Shown here piece by piece: positions 43,375 to 52,889 of a stretch of DNA of 64,000 nt; within the stretch, counting starts at the first letter, position 1; every line of letters starts with the position of its first letter. The notes beneath the pieces are model-generated. The model worked only from the letters and a program-made list of their open reading frames with translations, was not told where the DNA came from and made no database searches. Both the position numbers and the translations under genes were made by a program. Source of the DNA: Pinisolibacter aquiterrae (lineage in GTDB: Bacteria > Pseudomonadota > Alphaproteobacteria > Rhizobiales > Ancalomicrobiaceae); the NCBI RefSeq assembly GCF_019160155.1, contig NZ_JAFNIH010000018.1, positions 186,001-250,000 of the forward strand, read 5' to 3'.

Positions 43375-44211
43375 ATGGCCCTTCTCGACCTCGCCGCGAC
43401 CGCCGCCGCCCCGGCGATCTGGGGCAGCACCTATCTCGTCACCACGCTGTGGCTTCCCCCCGACCGGCCGCTGACGCTGGCGCTGCTGCGGGCGTTGCCG
43501 GCCGGGCTGCTGCTGCTGGCGGTTGTGCGGCGGTTGCCGACGGGCGTGTGGTGGGGGCGCGTCGCCGTTCTCGGGGCGCTCAACTTCTCGATCTTCTGGG
43601 CGTGTCTCTTCGTCGGCGCCTATCGCCTGCCCGGCGGCGTGGCGGCGACGCTCGGCGCGGTCCAGCCGCTCCTGGTGATCGCGCTTCAGCGCCTGATCGT
43701 CGGCACGGCGGTGCGCGCGCGCCAAGTCGTCGTCGGGGTGGTCGGACTGATCGGCGTGGCGCTCCTCGTCCTCACGCCGGCGGCGGCGCTCGATCCGATC
43801 GGCATCGTCGCGACGCTCGCCGGCGCGGCGTCGATGGCACTCGGCACGGTCCTGACCCGCCATTGGCGGCCGGCCGAGACGCCGCTGACCTTCACCGCCT
43901 GGCAACTGGTCGCCGGCGGGCTCCTCCTCGCGCCGGTGGCGCTCGCGCTCGAACCGCCTCTGCCGCCGCTCGGCACGGCGAACGTGCTCGGCCTCCTCTA
44001 CCTCGGCCTGATCGGCGCCGCCCTCACCTATTGGCTGTGGTTTCGCGGGCTCGCCCGGCTCGAGCCGACGGTGGTCGCGCCGCTCGGCTTCCTCAGCCCC
44101 CTGGTCGCCGTCGCGCTCGGGGTGGTGGTGATGGGCCAGACGCCCACGCCGGCCCAGGCCTTCGGCATGGTCCTGGTGCTCGGGAGCGTCTGGGCGAACA
44201 TGCGATCGTGA
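43375..44211 (+). CDS. EamA/DMT superfamily exporter
   Basis: The 278-residue membrane protein has about ten hydrophobic helices in two EamA repeats, with the PAIWGSTYLVTTLWLPPDRP opening and GLIGAALTYWLWFRGLARLE in the second repeat. It belongs to the drug/metabolite transporter superfamily and probably exports amino acids, metabolites or toxic compounds. It lies 103 bp from the divergent MarR regulator and probably forms its main target. The substrate cannot be inferred. Confidence 0.9.
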   Translation: MALLDLAATAAAPAIWGSTYLVTTLWLPPDRPLTLALLRALPAGLLLLAVVRRLPTGVWWGRVAVLGALNFSIFWACLFVGAYRLPGGVAATLGAVQPLLVIALQRLIVGTAVRARQVVVGVVGLIGVALLVLTPAAALDPIGIVATLAGAASMALGTVLTRHWRPAETPLTFTAWQLVAGGLLLAPVALALEPPLPPLGTANVLGLLYLGLIGAALTYWLWFRGLARLEPTVVAPLGFLSPLVAVALGVVVMGQTPTPAQAFGMVLVLGSVWANMRS

Positions 44212-44226
44212 CCGCCCTCCCCGCGC

Positions 44227-45246
44227 TCAGGCGCCGGCGATCGCCGCGCGCCAGCCCTCGGCGGCGCGCACCGCGCCGACTTCCGCGCCGTTCCAATCGC
44301 GCAGGGTCTGCGACAGGAAGGGGGCGAGCGCCGGGTCGTCGGCGCGGCCGGTCAGATGGGCGACGAGGGTCGCGACCGCCACTTCCGCCGCGCGGGCCGC
44401 GCCGTCGGCGCATTTCAGCGCCACCGCCAGACCCAGCTCCGGCAGGCTCGCCACATAGACGCCCTCGGCGCCGATCTTGACGTAGATCCGGCCGTCGAAG
44501 GCCTCGATCAGCTCGGTGCAGGTCCGCCCGGTTCCGGCGATCATGAAGGGCTCGGCGCGGGCGGCGGCGAGGAGCCGGTCGGCGGCGGCGGCGCGGGTCG
44601 GGGCGAGGCCGACTCCGGTGGTCAGCTTGGCGAAGCCATGGGCGAGCGCGCGCAAGGGGATCGCCCAGGTCGGAATCGAACAGCCGTCGGTGCCGCGCGG
44701 CATCGCCGAGAGATCGACCCCGGTGACGTCGGCGAGCGCGGCGGCGATCTGCCGATGGAGCGGGTGATCGACCCGCTCGTAGCCGGCGGGGTCCATCTCC
44801 TGATGACAGGCGGCGCAGACGAAGCCGGCGTGTTTGCCCGAGCAATTGTTGTGGAGCCGCGACGGCTGGCGCCCGGCGACGTGGAGGCGGCCGCGATCGG
44901 CCTCGCGGCCCGGCCATTGCGGCCCGCAGGCGAGGCAGGTCTCGTCGCGGCCGACCTTGGCGAGCATGGCGCGGGCGCCCTCGACGTGGGGCGCCTCGCC
45001 GTTGTGGGAGGCGGTCGCCAGCGCCAGCTCGGCGGTGGTGAAGCCGAGGGCGTCGGCGGCCCCGCTCTCCACCAGCGGCAGCGCCTGGATCACCTTGATC
45101 GCCGAACGCGGAAACACCGGCCGCTCGACGTCGCCGCGCGTCGCGACCAGCCGACCCTCGGCATCGGCGATCGCGAAGGCGATCGGGTGACGGCTCTCGA
45201 CATGACCGCCGCGAAGGGCTTCGACGAACACTGGATGACCGCTCAC
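44227..45246 (-). CDS. Asparaginase, Rhizobium (ReAV) type
   Basis: The enzyme hydrolyses L-asparagine to aspartate and ammonia. This 339-residue protein is of the zinc-containing ReAV family, structurally related to class A beta-lactamases rather than to E. coli AnsA/AnsB. The signature FPRSAIKVIQALPLVESGAA carries the Ser-x-x-Lys motif. The metal-site block HNNCSGKHAGFVCAACHQEM has the conserved Cys, Lys and His. The start is GTG, preceded by GAGAGGGAA. The gene stands alone and converges on the transporter gene with a 15-bp gap. Confidence 0.92.
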   Translation of the reverse strand: MSGHPVFVEALRGGHVESRHPIAFAIADAEGRLVATRGDVERPVFPRSAIKVIQALPLVESGAADALGFTTAELALATASHNGEAPHVEGARAMLAKVGRDETCLACGPQWPGREADRGRLHVAGRQPSRLHNNCSGKHAGFVCAACHQEMDPAGYERVDHPLHRQIAAALADVTGVDLSAMPRGTDGCSIPTWAIPLRALAHGFAKLTTGVGLAPTRAAAADRLLAAARAEPFMIAGTGRTCTELIEAFDGRIYVKIGAEGVYVASLPELGLAVALKCADGAARAAEVAVATLVAHLTGRADDPALAPFLSQTLRDWNGAEVGAVRAAEGWRAAIAGA

Positions 45247-45365
45247 GGAAGATTCCCTCTCTGATATTCTTCGCAGAATCTCACGGTGACTTGCGAATAC
45301 TCAATGACCTCGATCCGATTCGTGGTAAATTTTCCGTAAACAAGACTGACCCGGGAGGACGAACC

Positions 45366-45626
45366 ATGATCTCGAAGGACGACATTCTCGGCCTGTGCGA
45401 CCTCGACGTGGACGAAATCGAGGCGATCGCCGAACACGAACACATTCCCGACGTGGCCGCCGCCGCGCTCGGCGACTACTTGGTTCATCAGGCCAACGGC
45501 GCCGAACGGGTGCATGCGATGATCGTCGACGACATCCGCGAGGCGCTCGACCGCAAGGACGGCCCGCATGCCGCCTCGCTCTATGTCACCCTACAGCATT
45601 TCATCGCCCATCACCCCGCTCCGTGA
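45366..45626 (+). CDS. Small conserved hypothetical protein
   Basis: The 86-residue acidic, helical protein begins ISKDDILGLCDLDVDEIEAI and continues AEHEHIPDVAAAALGDYLVH. It has His-rich turns (EHEHIP, HFIAHHPAP) that could bind metal. I recognise the pattern as a small protein found in many alphaproteobacteria but know of no function. The ATG at 45366 has GGGAGG about 7 bases upstream. A terminator-like hairpin follows the gene by about 160 bp. Confidence 0.65.
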   Translation: MISKDDILGLCDLDVDEIEAIAEHEHIPDVAAAALGDYLVHQANGAERVHAMIVDDIREALDRKDGPHAASLYVTLQHFIAHHPAP

Positions 45627-45786
45627 CGCGCAAATCGCCTGCGCCGGCTCCCCCTCGTCGGCGACCTCGCGATCGGCGAGACCGCTCCGGCGCGCGTGGC
45701 CCGACGTGTTTTCACCCCGGCGGCCCGTCGCACGGCGTGATTTGGCCGACCGACGGGGTTGCGATGCGACGGTCGATGTGTGAAGA

Positions 45787-45820
45787 GCACCTCGACCTCC
45801 TTCGAGGGTGCCTTTATTTT
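45787..45820 (+). terminator. Terminator-like hairpin with T-rich tail
   Basis: GCAC-CTCGA (45787-45795) pairs with TCGAG-GGTGC (45802-45811) with one bulged base. CTTTATTTT follows. It separates the small hypothetical gene from the pyc promoter region. Confidence 0.55.
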
Positions 45821-45846
45821 CGATATTTTGTAAAAATTTCGATATT
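45818..45846. promoter_or_regulatory. Direct repeats upstream of pyc
   Basis: TTTCGATATT occurs twice, at 45818-45827 and 45837-45846, with a 19-bp period (about two helical turns). The segment is extremely AT-rich for this genome and lies about 190 bp before the pyc start. It may be a tandem operator or part of the promoter. The rest of 45627-46035 has no gene. Confidence 0.45.
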
Positions 45847-46035
45847 CACGTCTTTTTTTGCCGCATTGCGGTACGCCTGCGTCTTTTTCCCATTCCGCGA
45901 ATGGTCCATGGTTTGCTACGACGTTCGTAGGATCGTCGCCGAAGGTTGCGACGGTCGGTTCGAGAGATGCCACGCGGTTTTTGCGTCTCTCGAATTCTAA
46001 TCGTTTCGTACCAGGACCGAGAGGACGCTTCGCCC

Positions 46036-49000
46036 GTGCCGAAGATCAAGAAATTGCTGGTCGCCAATCGTTCCGAGATCGCCATCCGCGTGTTCCGCGC
46101 CGCCAACGAGTTGGGGCTGGAGACGGTCGCGGTCTTCGCGGAGGAAGACAAGCTCGCCCTGCACCGTTTCAAGGCTGACGAAGCCTATCAGGTGGGCAAG
46201 GGCATGGGGCCGATCGAGGCCTATCTCTCGGTTCCCGAGATCATCCGCGTCGCCCGGCTCTCCGGCGCCGACGCGATCCATCCCGGCTACGGCTTCCTGT
46301 CGGAGAGCCCGGAATTCGCCGACGCCTGCGCGGAGGCCGGCATCACCTTCATCGGCCCCTCCGCGGAGACGATGCGTCGTCTCGGCAACAAGGTCGCCGC
46401 GCGCAATCTCGCCATGTCCGTCGGCGTGCCGGTGATGCCGGCGACCGAGCCGCTGCCCGACGACATGGAGCTCGTCAAGAAGGCCGCTCTGGAGATCGGC
46501 TATCCGGTGATGCTGAAGGCGTCCTGGGGCGGCGGCGGACGCGGCATGCGCGTCATCCGTGACGAGGCACAATTGATGCGCGACGTGGTCGCCGCCAAGC
46601 GCGAGGCCAAGGCCGCCTTCGGCAAGGACGAGGTCTATCTCGAGAAACTGGTCGAGCGCGCGCGCCACGTCGAGGTGCAGATCCTCGGCGACACCCACGG
46701 CAACGTCGTTCACCTGTTCGAACGCGACTGCTCGGTGCAGCGGCGTCATCAGAAGGTCGTCGAGCGCGCGCCGGCGCCCTATCTCGATCAGACCCAGCGC
46801 GACGAACTGTGCGGCCACGCGGTGAAGATCGCCGAGGCGACCAATTACGTCGCCGCCGGCACGGTCGAATTCCTGATGGATGCCGACACCGGCAAGTTCT
46901 ACTTCATCGAGGTCAATCCGCGCATCCAGGTCGAGCACACCGTCACCGAACAGGTGACCGGCATCGACATCGTCAAGGCGCAGATCCATCTGATCGAGGG
47001 CGAGCGGATCGGCGCGCCGGCCTCCGGCGTCCCGCATCAGGACGCGATCCGGCTCAACGGCCATGCCCTCCAGTGCCGCATCACCACCGAGGATCCCGAC
47101 AACAACTTCGTGCCCGACTACGGCCGCATCACCGCCTATCGCGGCGCGATGGGCTTCGGCATCCGCCTCGACGGCGGCACCGCCTATTCGGGCGCCGTGA
47201 TCACCCGCTTCTACGATCCGATGCTGGAGAAGATCACCGCCTGGGCGTCGACCCCGGAGGAGACGATCGCCCGGATGGATCGCGCCCTGCGCGAGTTCCG
47301 CATTCGCGGCGTCGCCACCAATCTCGCCTTCGTCGAGAACGTGATCACCCATCCCGCCTTCCGCGACTGCACCTACACCACCCGCTTCATCGACGAGACG
47401 CCGGAGCTGTTCCGGGGGCAGAAGCGCAAGGACCGCGCGACCAAACTCCTCACCTTCATCGCCGACGTCACCGTCAACGGGCACCCGGAGGTACGCGGCC
47501 GCACGACCCCGCCCAAGGATGCGCCGAAGCCGGTCGTGCCGCGCTTCGACCGGCCGATCGTGCCGGGCACCAAGCAGATCCTCGACGCGCGCGGCCCCAA
47601 GGGGCTGGCCGACTGGATGCTCGAACAGCGGCGGGTTCTGGTCACCGACACCACGATGCGCGACGGCCATCAGTCGCTGCTGGCCACCCGCATGCGCTCC
47701 TTCGACATCGTCCACGTGGCCGAGGCCTATGCGCAGGCGCTGCCGCAGCTCTTCAGCCTCGAGTGCTGGGGCGGGGCGACCTTCGACGTGGCCATGCGCT
47801 TCCTCACCGAGGATCCGTGGGAGCGCTTGGCCGCGATCCGCGAGAAGGCGCCCAACATCCTGCTGCAGATGCTGCTGCGCGGCGCCAACGGCGTCGGCTA
47901 CGCCAACTATCCCGACAACGTCGTCAAGTTCTTCGTCCGTCAGGCGGCCCAGGGCGGCGTCGACGTCTTCCGCATCTTCGACGCGCTCAACTGGATGGAG
48001 AACATCCGCCCGGCGATCGAGGCGGTCGCCTCCGAGAACAAGGTGGCGGAAGCCGCCGTCTGCTACACCGGCGACATTCTCGATCCGGATCGGGCGAAAT
48101 ACTCGCTCAAATACTATGTCCAGCTCGCCAAGGAGATGGAGAAGGCCGGCGCCCACATCCTCGGCGTCAAGGACATGGCCGGGCTCCTCAAGCCGCCGGC
48201 GGCCAAGGTGCTGTTCGGGGCGCTGCGCGAGGAGATCTCGATCCCGATCCATTTCCACACCCACGACACCTCGGGCATTTCCGCCGCCTCGGTGCTGGCG
48301 GCGGTCGATGCCGGGGTGGACGCGGTCGACGCGGCGATGGACGCCTTCTCCGGCCTCACCTCGCAGCCGTGTCTCGGCTCGATCGTCTCGGCGCTGAAGG
48401 GCACCGAGCGCGATTCCGGGCTCGATCCGGCGGTAATCCGCAAGCTCTCCTTCTATTGGGAGGCGGTCCGGACGCAGTATCGCGCCTTCGAGAGCGACCT
48501 GCGCTCCGGTGCCTCGGAGGTCTATCTCCACGAGATGCCGGGCGGCCAGTTCACCAACCTCAAGGAGCAGGCGCGCGCGCTCGGCCTCGAGGCCAAGTGG
48601 CACGACGTCGCCCAGGCCTATGCCGACGTCAACCGGATGTTCGGCGACATCGTCAAGGTGACGCCGACCTCCAAGGTCGTCGGCGACATGGCGCTGTCGA
48701 TGGTGGCGGCCGGTCTCACGGCGGCCGAGGTCGAGGATCCGGCCAAGGACGTCTCGTTCCCGGAGAGCGTGGTCCAGCTCTTCCGCGGCGATCTCGGCCA
48801 GCCGCCGGGGGGATGGCCGAAGGCGCTCCAGACCAAGATCCTCAAGGGTCAGCCGGCCTATACCGACCGGCCCGGCTCGTTGATGGCCGACGCCGATCTC
48901 GAGGCGGTGCGCGCCGACGCGGCCAAGACGACGGGGCGCGAGCCGGCCGAGATCTCCGACACCGATCTCGCCTCCTATGTGATGTACCCCAAGGTCTACA

Positions 49001-49485
49001 CCGACTTCTCGCGCATGCACGACCTCTACGGGCCGACCTCGGCGCTCCCCACGCCCACCTATTTCTACGGGCTCCAGCCCGGCGAGGAGGTGATGGTGGA
49101 GATCGAGAAGGGCAAGACGCTGGTGGTGCTCGCCCAGGCGATCGGCGAGACCGACGACGGCGGCATGGTCAAGGTGTTCTTCGAGCTCAACGGCCAGCCG
49201 CGCATCGTCAAGGTGCCGAACCGTTCCGCCACCGCCAAGGTGGTGGCGCGGCGCAAGGCCGACGAGGCCGACGAGACCCATGTCGGCGCGCCGATGCCGG
49301 GCGTGGTCTCGACCGTCGCGGTCAAGGCCGGCCAGGAGGTCAAGGCCGGCGACGTGCTGCTCTCCATCGAAGCGATGAAGATGGAGACGGCGATCCACGC
49401 CGAGCGCGACGGCAAGATCGCCGAGGTGCTGGTCTCGACCGGCACCCCGATCGACGCCAAGGACCTGCTCGTCGTCTACGCCTGA
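46036..49485 (+). CDS. pyc: Pyruvate carboxylase
   Basis: This biotin enzyme carboxylates pyruvate to oxaloacetate, replenishing the citric acid cycle. The 1149-residue single chain has the biotin carboxylase domain (KKLLVANRSEIAIRVFRAAN, then the Gly-rich ATP loop KASWGGGGRGMRVI). The carboxyltransferase domain follows (TDTTMRDGHQSLLATRMRS, FEVEL-type barrel strands and HFHTHDTSG), then the allosteric linker and the biotin carrier domain (SIEAMKMETAI, biotin on the MKM lysine). The start is GTG at 46036, since PKIKKLLVANRSE is the family N-terminus. A strong terminator follows. No accessory gene is linked. Confidence 0.97.
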   Translation: MPKIKKLLVANRSEIAIRVFRAANELGLETVAVFAEEDKLALHRFKADEAYQVGKGMGPIEAYLSVPEIIRVARLSGADAIHPGYGFLSESPEFADACAEAGITFIGPSAETMRRLGNKVAARNLAMSVGVPVMPATEPLPDDMELVKKAALEIGYPVMLKASWGGGGRGMRVIRDEAQLMRDVVAAKREAKAAFGKDEVYLEKLVERARHVEVQILGDTHGNVVHLFERDCSVQRRHQKVVERAPAPYLDQTQRDELCGHAVKIAEATNYVAAGTVEFLMDADTGKFYFIEVNPRIQVEHTVTEQVTGIDIVKAQIHLIEGERIGAPASGVPHQDAIRLNGHALQCRITTEDPDNNFVPDYGRITAYRGAMGFGIRLDGGTAYSGAVITRFYDPMLEKITAWASTPEETIARMDRALREFRIRGVATNLAFVENVITHPAFRDCTYTTRFIDETPELFRGQKRKDRATKLLTFIADVTVNGHPEVRGRTTPPKDAPKPVVPRFDRPIVPGTKQILDARGPKGLADWMLEQRRVLVTDTTMRDGHQSLLATRMRSFDIVHVAEAYAQALPQLFSLECWGGATFDVAMRFLTEDPWERLAAIREKAPNILLQMLLRGANGVGYANYPDNVVKFFVRQAAQGGVDVFRIFDALNWMENIRPAIEAVASENKVAEAAVCYTGDILDPDRAKYSLKYYVQLAKEMEKAGAHILGVKDMAGLLKPPAAKVLFGALREEISIPIHFHTHDTSGISAASVLAAVDAGVDAVDAAMDAFSGLTSQPCLGSIVSALKGTERDSGLDPAVIRKLSFYWEAVRTQYRAFESDLRSGASEVYLHEMPGGQFTNLKEQARALGLEAKWHDVAQAYADVNRMFGDIVKVTPTSKVVGDMALSMVAAGLTAAEVEDPAKDVSFPESVVQLFRGDLGQPPGGWPKALQTKILKGQPAYTDRPGSLMADADLEAVRADAAKTTGREPAEISDTDLASYVMYPKVYTDFSRMHDLYGPTSALPTPTYFYGLQPGEEVMVEIEKGKTLVVLAQAIGETDDGGMVKVFFELNGQPRIVKVPNRSATAKVVARRKADEADETHVGAPMPGVVSTVAVKAGQEVKAGDVLLSIEAMKMETAIHAERDGKIAEVLVSTGTPIDAKDLLVVYA

Positions 49486-49511
49486 GGCCGCCGATCACCG
49501 TCGGTTTCGAA

Positions 49512-49533
49512 AAGGGGGGCTCCGGCCCCCCTT
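49512..49533 (+). terminator. Rho-independent terminator of pyc
   Basis: AAGGGGGGC and GCCCCCCTT form a perfect 9-bp stem with a TCCG loop, followed by CTTCATTTTTTT. It lies 27 bp after the pyc stop. Confidence 0.92.
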
Positions 49534-49744
49534 CTTCATTTTTTTCCGCGAATTGGCCGCAAGCCGATTCGGCTTCGTTCACTCTCCACCGAGATCACCG
49601 GGCCGGCCGGCGGCGCGCTAAGGTTTCCTTAGGCGGCATCCGGCGATGGTGACGGCGTCGAAACGGGCCATCCGTGCCCGCTCGGGCCTCGAAGACGGGC
49701 GCGGAACCTTCGCGTCAATCTTTGGTTAATCATTGCGACGGAGC

Positions 49745-50086
49745 ATGAGTCCAATGCCGCTGCGGGGAGATGAGATCGTGTCGCTGCTGGTCTGCCTCTC
49801 GCTGCTCGCCGGTCTGGTGGTCGGGCTGCGGTTCAATGTCCGGATGTTGGTGTGGGTCTGCCTGGCGACGATCGTCACCGGCGCCCTGCTCGGCTCGACC
49901 GGAACCGTCGCCGGCGGCCGCAGCATCCTGATGACCACGGTCGCGGTGGTCGCGTTGCAGGTCGGCTATTTCGTCGCCCTGGTGATCGGCGCCATGCGGC
50001 TGACCGAGGAGCCCGCCGCCGCCGCCCAGGAGGCGGCGACGAGCCGCGAGCCCCATCCGCAGGGCTCCCGCCCCTCCGGCGCCTGA
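49745..50086 (+). CDS. Hypothetical three-helix membrane protein
   Basis: The 113-residue protein has three hydrophobic segments (VSLLVCLSLLAGLVVGL, MLVWVCLATIVTGALLG, and ILMTTVAVVALQVGYFVALV) and a charged, Pro/Ala-rich C-terminus. No family was recognised. The ATG at 49745 has GGAG a few bases before it; a TTG four codons upstream and an ATG three codons downstream are alternatives. AT-rich DNA just upstream may hold the promoter. It converges on the EnvZ-type kinase gene. Confidence 0.6.
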   Translation: MSPMPLRGDEIVSLLVCLSLLAGLVVGLRFNVRMLVWVCLATIVTGALLGSTGTVAGGRSILMTTVAVVALQVGYFVALVIGAMRLTEEPAAAAQEAATSREPHPQGSRPSGA

Positions 50087-50132
50087 GCGCCCCTCTTCTT
50101 CCCGACGCGAGACGCCCGGCGGACCCCGTCCG

Positions 50133-51455
50133 TCAGGCCGGCAACACGATGCGCACGGAGAGGCCGCCCATCGCGGCGGTGCCGAGTTCGATCGTGCCGT
50201 GATGCCCCTCCACCACCGAACGCGCGATGGCGAGGCCGAGGCCGAAGCCCTGGGCGTCGTTGAGATTGCGGGCGACGTCGCCACGCACGAAGGGGCTCAG
50301 CATGCGTTCGCGCTCCGCCGCGGGGATGCCGGGGCCGTCGTCCTCGACCGTGATCTCCACCGCCCCGCTCCGCGCCGCCAGCCGGACGCGGGCGGTCGTT
50401 CCGTATTTCAGGGCATTGTCGATCAGATTGGTGAGAGCACGGTTCATCGCCTGCGGCCGCAGCCGCCAGGAGAGATGGCCGGGGCCTTCGTAGGCGACCT
50501 CGCGGCCGAGGTCGGCGGCGCGGTCGCATTGGGTGCCGATCAGGGCCGCGAGATCGACCAGCGCGAGCTTCTCGCCGTGGCGCCCCTCGCGCAGATAGGT
50601 CAGCGCGCCCTCGATCATGTCGTTCATCATGCCGAGATCGCGCAGGAACTCCTCGCGCAGCGGCTCCTCGGCGACGAATTCGCTGCGCAGGCGCAGCCGG
50701 GTGATCGGCGTGCGCAGATCGTGGCCCATGGCGGCGAGCATGCGGGTGCGGTCCTCGACCAGATCCCGGATGCGATTGCGCATCGCGTCGAAGGCGCGCG
50801 AGGCCACCCTCACCTCCTCCGGTCCGGCATCGTCCAGGGGGCGCGGCTCGCCCTCGATGTCGAACTCCCGGGCGGCGGCGGCGAGCGAGCGCAAGGGCCG
50901 CACGAGGCCGTGGGCGGCCCAGAGCGCCAGCAGGACGGAGGAGATGCCGGCGAAGGCGATCCCGCCGATCAGCGGCGCCGCGAAGGGCGGCAGCGGCGGC
51001 ACCGGCGGCAGTTGCGGATCGAGCAGCAGCCACTCGCCGCCGTCGAGCGCGAGCACCAGATGCGGCGTCTCGTCGTTCTCGACCGGGGGGACGCCGCGGA
51101 TCTCGCGCACCCAGGGCGCGATGTCGTCGAGCAGGGGGCCGTAGGGCCAGCGATCGCCGCGCCCGCGCTCCAGCGGCAGCGCGTGGGGCGGCATGGCCGT
51201 CACCAGGTCGATCTCGAGCTCGGGAAAGGCGCGGCGCATCTCGGCGATGCGGGCGCGGCGCACCTCGCCCGCCGGCAGCGAGGCGAGCAGGCGCACCAGC
51301 GCATCCACATGGATGACGTCGCCATGGCCGTAGGATCGCACCAGGAAGAAGGAGGCGGCGACGATGATCTGGATCAGCACCACCGAGACGCCCACCACCA
51401 CCACCAACTGAGCGGCGATGCGGCGGGGTTTCAACCGGCGGGCCAGGGACGTCAT
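50133..51455 (-). CDS. EnvZ-type sensor histidine kinase
   Basis: The 440-residue kinase has an N-terminal helix (VVVVGVSVVLIQIIVAASFF), a periplasmic loop of about 130 residues, and a second helix (PLIGGIAFAGISSVLLALWA). A HAMP domain, the phosphoacceptor MGHDLRTPITRLRLR, and an HATPase domain (VEDDGPGIPAAER, GFGLGLAIARSVVEGHHG) follow. It overlaps the response-regulator gene by four bases (ATGA), so the two form a classical pair. The signal is unknown. The small Ser/Asp-rich protein gene divergent from the pair may be a target. Confidence 0.94.
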   Translation of the reverse strand: MTSLARRLKPRRIAAQLVVVVGVSVVLIQIIVAASFFLVRSYGHGDVIHVDALVRLLASLPAGEVRRARIAEMRRAFPELEIDLVTAMPPHALPLERGRGDRWPYGPLLDDIAPWVREIRGVPPVENDETPHLVLALDGGEWLLLDPQLPPVPPLPPFAAPLIGGIAFAGISSVLLALWAAHGLVRPLRSLAAAAREFDIEGEPRPLDDAGPEEVRVASRAFDAMRNRIRDLVEDRTRMLAAMGHDLRTPITRLRLRSEFVAEEPLREEFLRDLGMMNDMIEGALTYLREGRHGEKLALVDLAALIGTQCDRAADLGREVAYEGPGHLSWRLRPQAMNRALTNLIDNALKYGTTARVRLAARSGAVEITVEDDGPGIPAAERERMLSPFVRGDVARNLNDAQGFGLGLAIARSVVEGHHGTIELGTAAMGGLSVRIVLPA

Positions 51456-52171
51456 GTGCTCTCGACTTCGGCGGCGAACAGATATCCCCCCGAGCGAACC
51501 GTCTTGACGATCTCGGGATGGTGCGGATCCACCTCGATCTTACGCCGGATCCGGCTGATGAGAATATCGATCGAACGCTCGAACGGGCCGGCGGCGCGGC
51601 CCTGGGTGAGGTCGAGCAGGCGATCGCGCGACAGCACCCGGCCGGGACGCTCGACGAGCACCAGCAGAAGATCGAATTCGGCGCCGGTCAGGGCCACCTC
51701 GGCGCCCTCGGCGTTCTCCAGCCGGCGCGCCAGCACGTCGAGCCGATGGCCGGCGAAGGCGTGGGTCTTGGGCGCGCCGTCGCCGGCGCGGTCCTCCTCG
51801 GTCTCGCAGCGCCGCAGCACGGCGCGAACGCGGGCCAGCAACTCGCGCGGATTGAAGGGCTTGGCGAGATAGTCGTCGGCGCCGAGTTCGAGGCCGACGA
51901 TTCGGTCGAGTTCCTCGCTCTTGGCGGTCAGCATGACGATCGGGATGCGGCTGGTGCGGCGGATGCGCCGGCAGATCGACAGGCCGTCCTCGCCCGGCAG
52001 CATCAGATCGAGAACGATCAGGTCGAAGTGACCGTCGGCGAGCTGGCGATCCATCTCGCGCGCGTCCGCCGCGACGGCGACGCGACAGTCGTTGGCTCTG
52101 AGATAACGCGCCACCAGGGCGCTGATCTCGCGGTCGTCTTCGACGACGAGGATGTGCGGGGTCACGTACAT
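51452..52171 (-). CDS. OmpR family response regulator
   Basis: The 239-residue protein has a receiver domain with the phospho-acceptor in FDLIVLDLMLPGEDG and Lys in LGADDYLAKPFNPRE. A C-terminal OmpR/PhoB winged helix follows (VALTGAEFDLLLVLVERPGR, then ISRIRRKIEVDPHHPEIVKT). The start at 52169-52171 gives the usual short N-terminus (TPHILVVEDDREI). It is the first gene of the two-component pair and divergent from the gene at 52361. The 189-bp spacer probably carries its binding site. Confidence 0.94.
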   Translation of the reverse strand: MYVTPHILVVEDDREISALVARYLRANDCRVAVAADAREMDRQLADGHFDLIVLDLMLPGEDGLSICRRIRRTSRIPIVMLTAKSEELDRIVGLELGADDYLAKPFNPRELLARVRAVLRRCETEEDRAGDGAPKTHAFAGHRLDVLARRLENAEGAEVALTGAEFDLLLVLVERPGRVLSRDRLLDLTQGRAAGPFERSIDILISRIRRKIEVDPHHPEIVKTVRSGGYLFAAEVEST

Positions 52172-52360
52172 GTTCGTCTCATGCCATACTCTTCGACTTT
52201 CGCATCGGCCTTTTTTGTTTCCATTTGTTTCCATCTCAGGAGAGGAAACAACAGGACACCCGATCGTCGAAATCATCAAGGAATTATAAACTCGCCCGGC
52301 GCCTGCTGTCTCATGACGAATGCGACCACGTATTCTCATGTAGAAAGGAAGCAGACAACA

Positions 52361-52873
52361 ATGTCGACGATTTCTTCCATGCCGTCTCGGCCACCGATTG
52401 TCTCGATGCAGGAACGTCTGCAACAGGAGCTTCAGAGCGAAGTCTCGAGCGGAACGGTTTCGACCAGCGACGCCGATTCGATTTCCGATGCGCTCGACGC
52501 GATCGACGAATCGATGCGGGCCGACGCCCAGTCGAGCGACGCCGGCTCCACGCCGAAATCGCCCGACGAGATGCGGGACAAGATCCAGTCGTTGATCGAC
52601 GATCAGGTCGAGGCGGGAACGCTCACCTCCGATCAGGCCGAGACGCTGTCGAAACTGTTCGAGAGCGCGGCGCCGCAGGAGGGCGGTGCCGGTGGACCGC
52701 CGCCGCCGCCCGCCGACGGGGCCGAGAGCAGCTCCTCGACCGGCGACGCCTCGCAGGCGCTCGACGACTTCCTGAGCGCGCTCAAGACGTCGCAGACGAG
52801 CGGGTCGACCTACGGATCGAACGGGTCGACGACGTCGAGCGCTTCGTCGCTGGTGCTCGACATGACGGCCTGA
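52361..52873 (+). CDS. Small Ser/Asp-rich protein, divergent from two-component genes
   Basis: The 170-residue acidic protein is low in complexity, with Ser/Asp/Thr-rich stretches and a Gly/Pro run (GGAGGPPPPPADG). Two helical segments (IVSMQERLQQELQSEVSSG and DKIQSLIDDQVEAGTLTSDQ) each contain an SSGTVSTSDAD- or AGTLTSDQAE-like turn reminiscent of EF-hand-like loops. Similar proteins sit beside OmpR-type systems in other alphaproteobacteria, as I recall. No signal peptide is evident. AAAGGAAG precedes the ATG. The role is unknown. Confidence 0.65.
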   Translation: MSTISSMPSRPPIVSMQERLQQELQSEVSSGTVSTSDADSISDALDAIDESMRADAQSSDAGSTPKSPDEMRDKIQSLIDDQVEAGTLTSDQAETLSKLFESAAPQEGGAGGPPPPPADGAESSSSTGDASQALDDFLSALKTSQTSGSTYGSNGSTTSSASSLVLDMTA

Positions 52874-52889
52874 CGGGCGCGGAGAGACT

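Noticed and set aside
45997-49398. 1133-codon minus-strand open frame opposite pyruvate carboxylase
   Set aside because: It reads as low-complexity His/Arg/Leu/Asp-rich sequence, while the plus strand encodes an intact pyruvate carboxylase.
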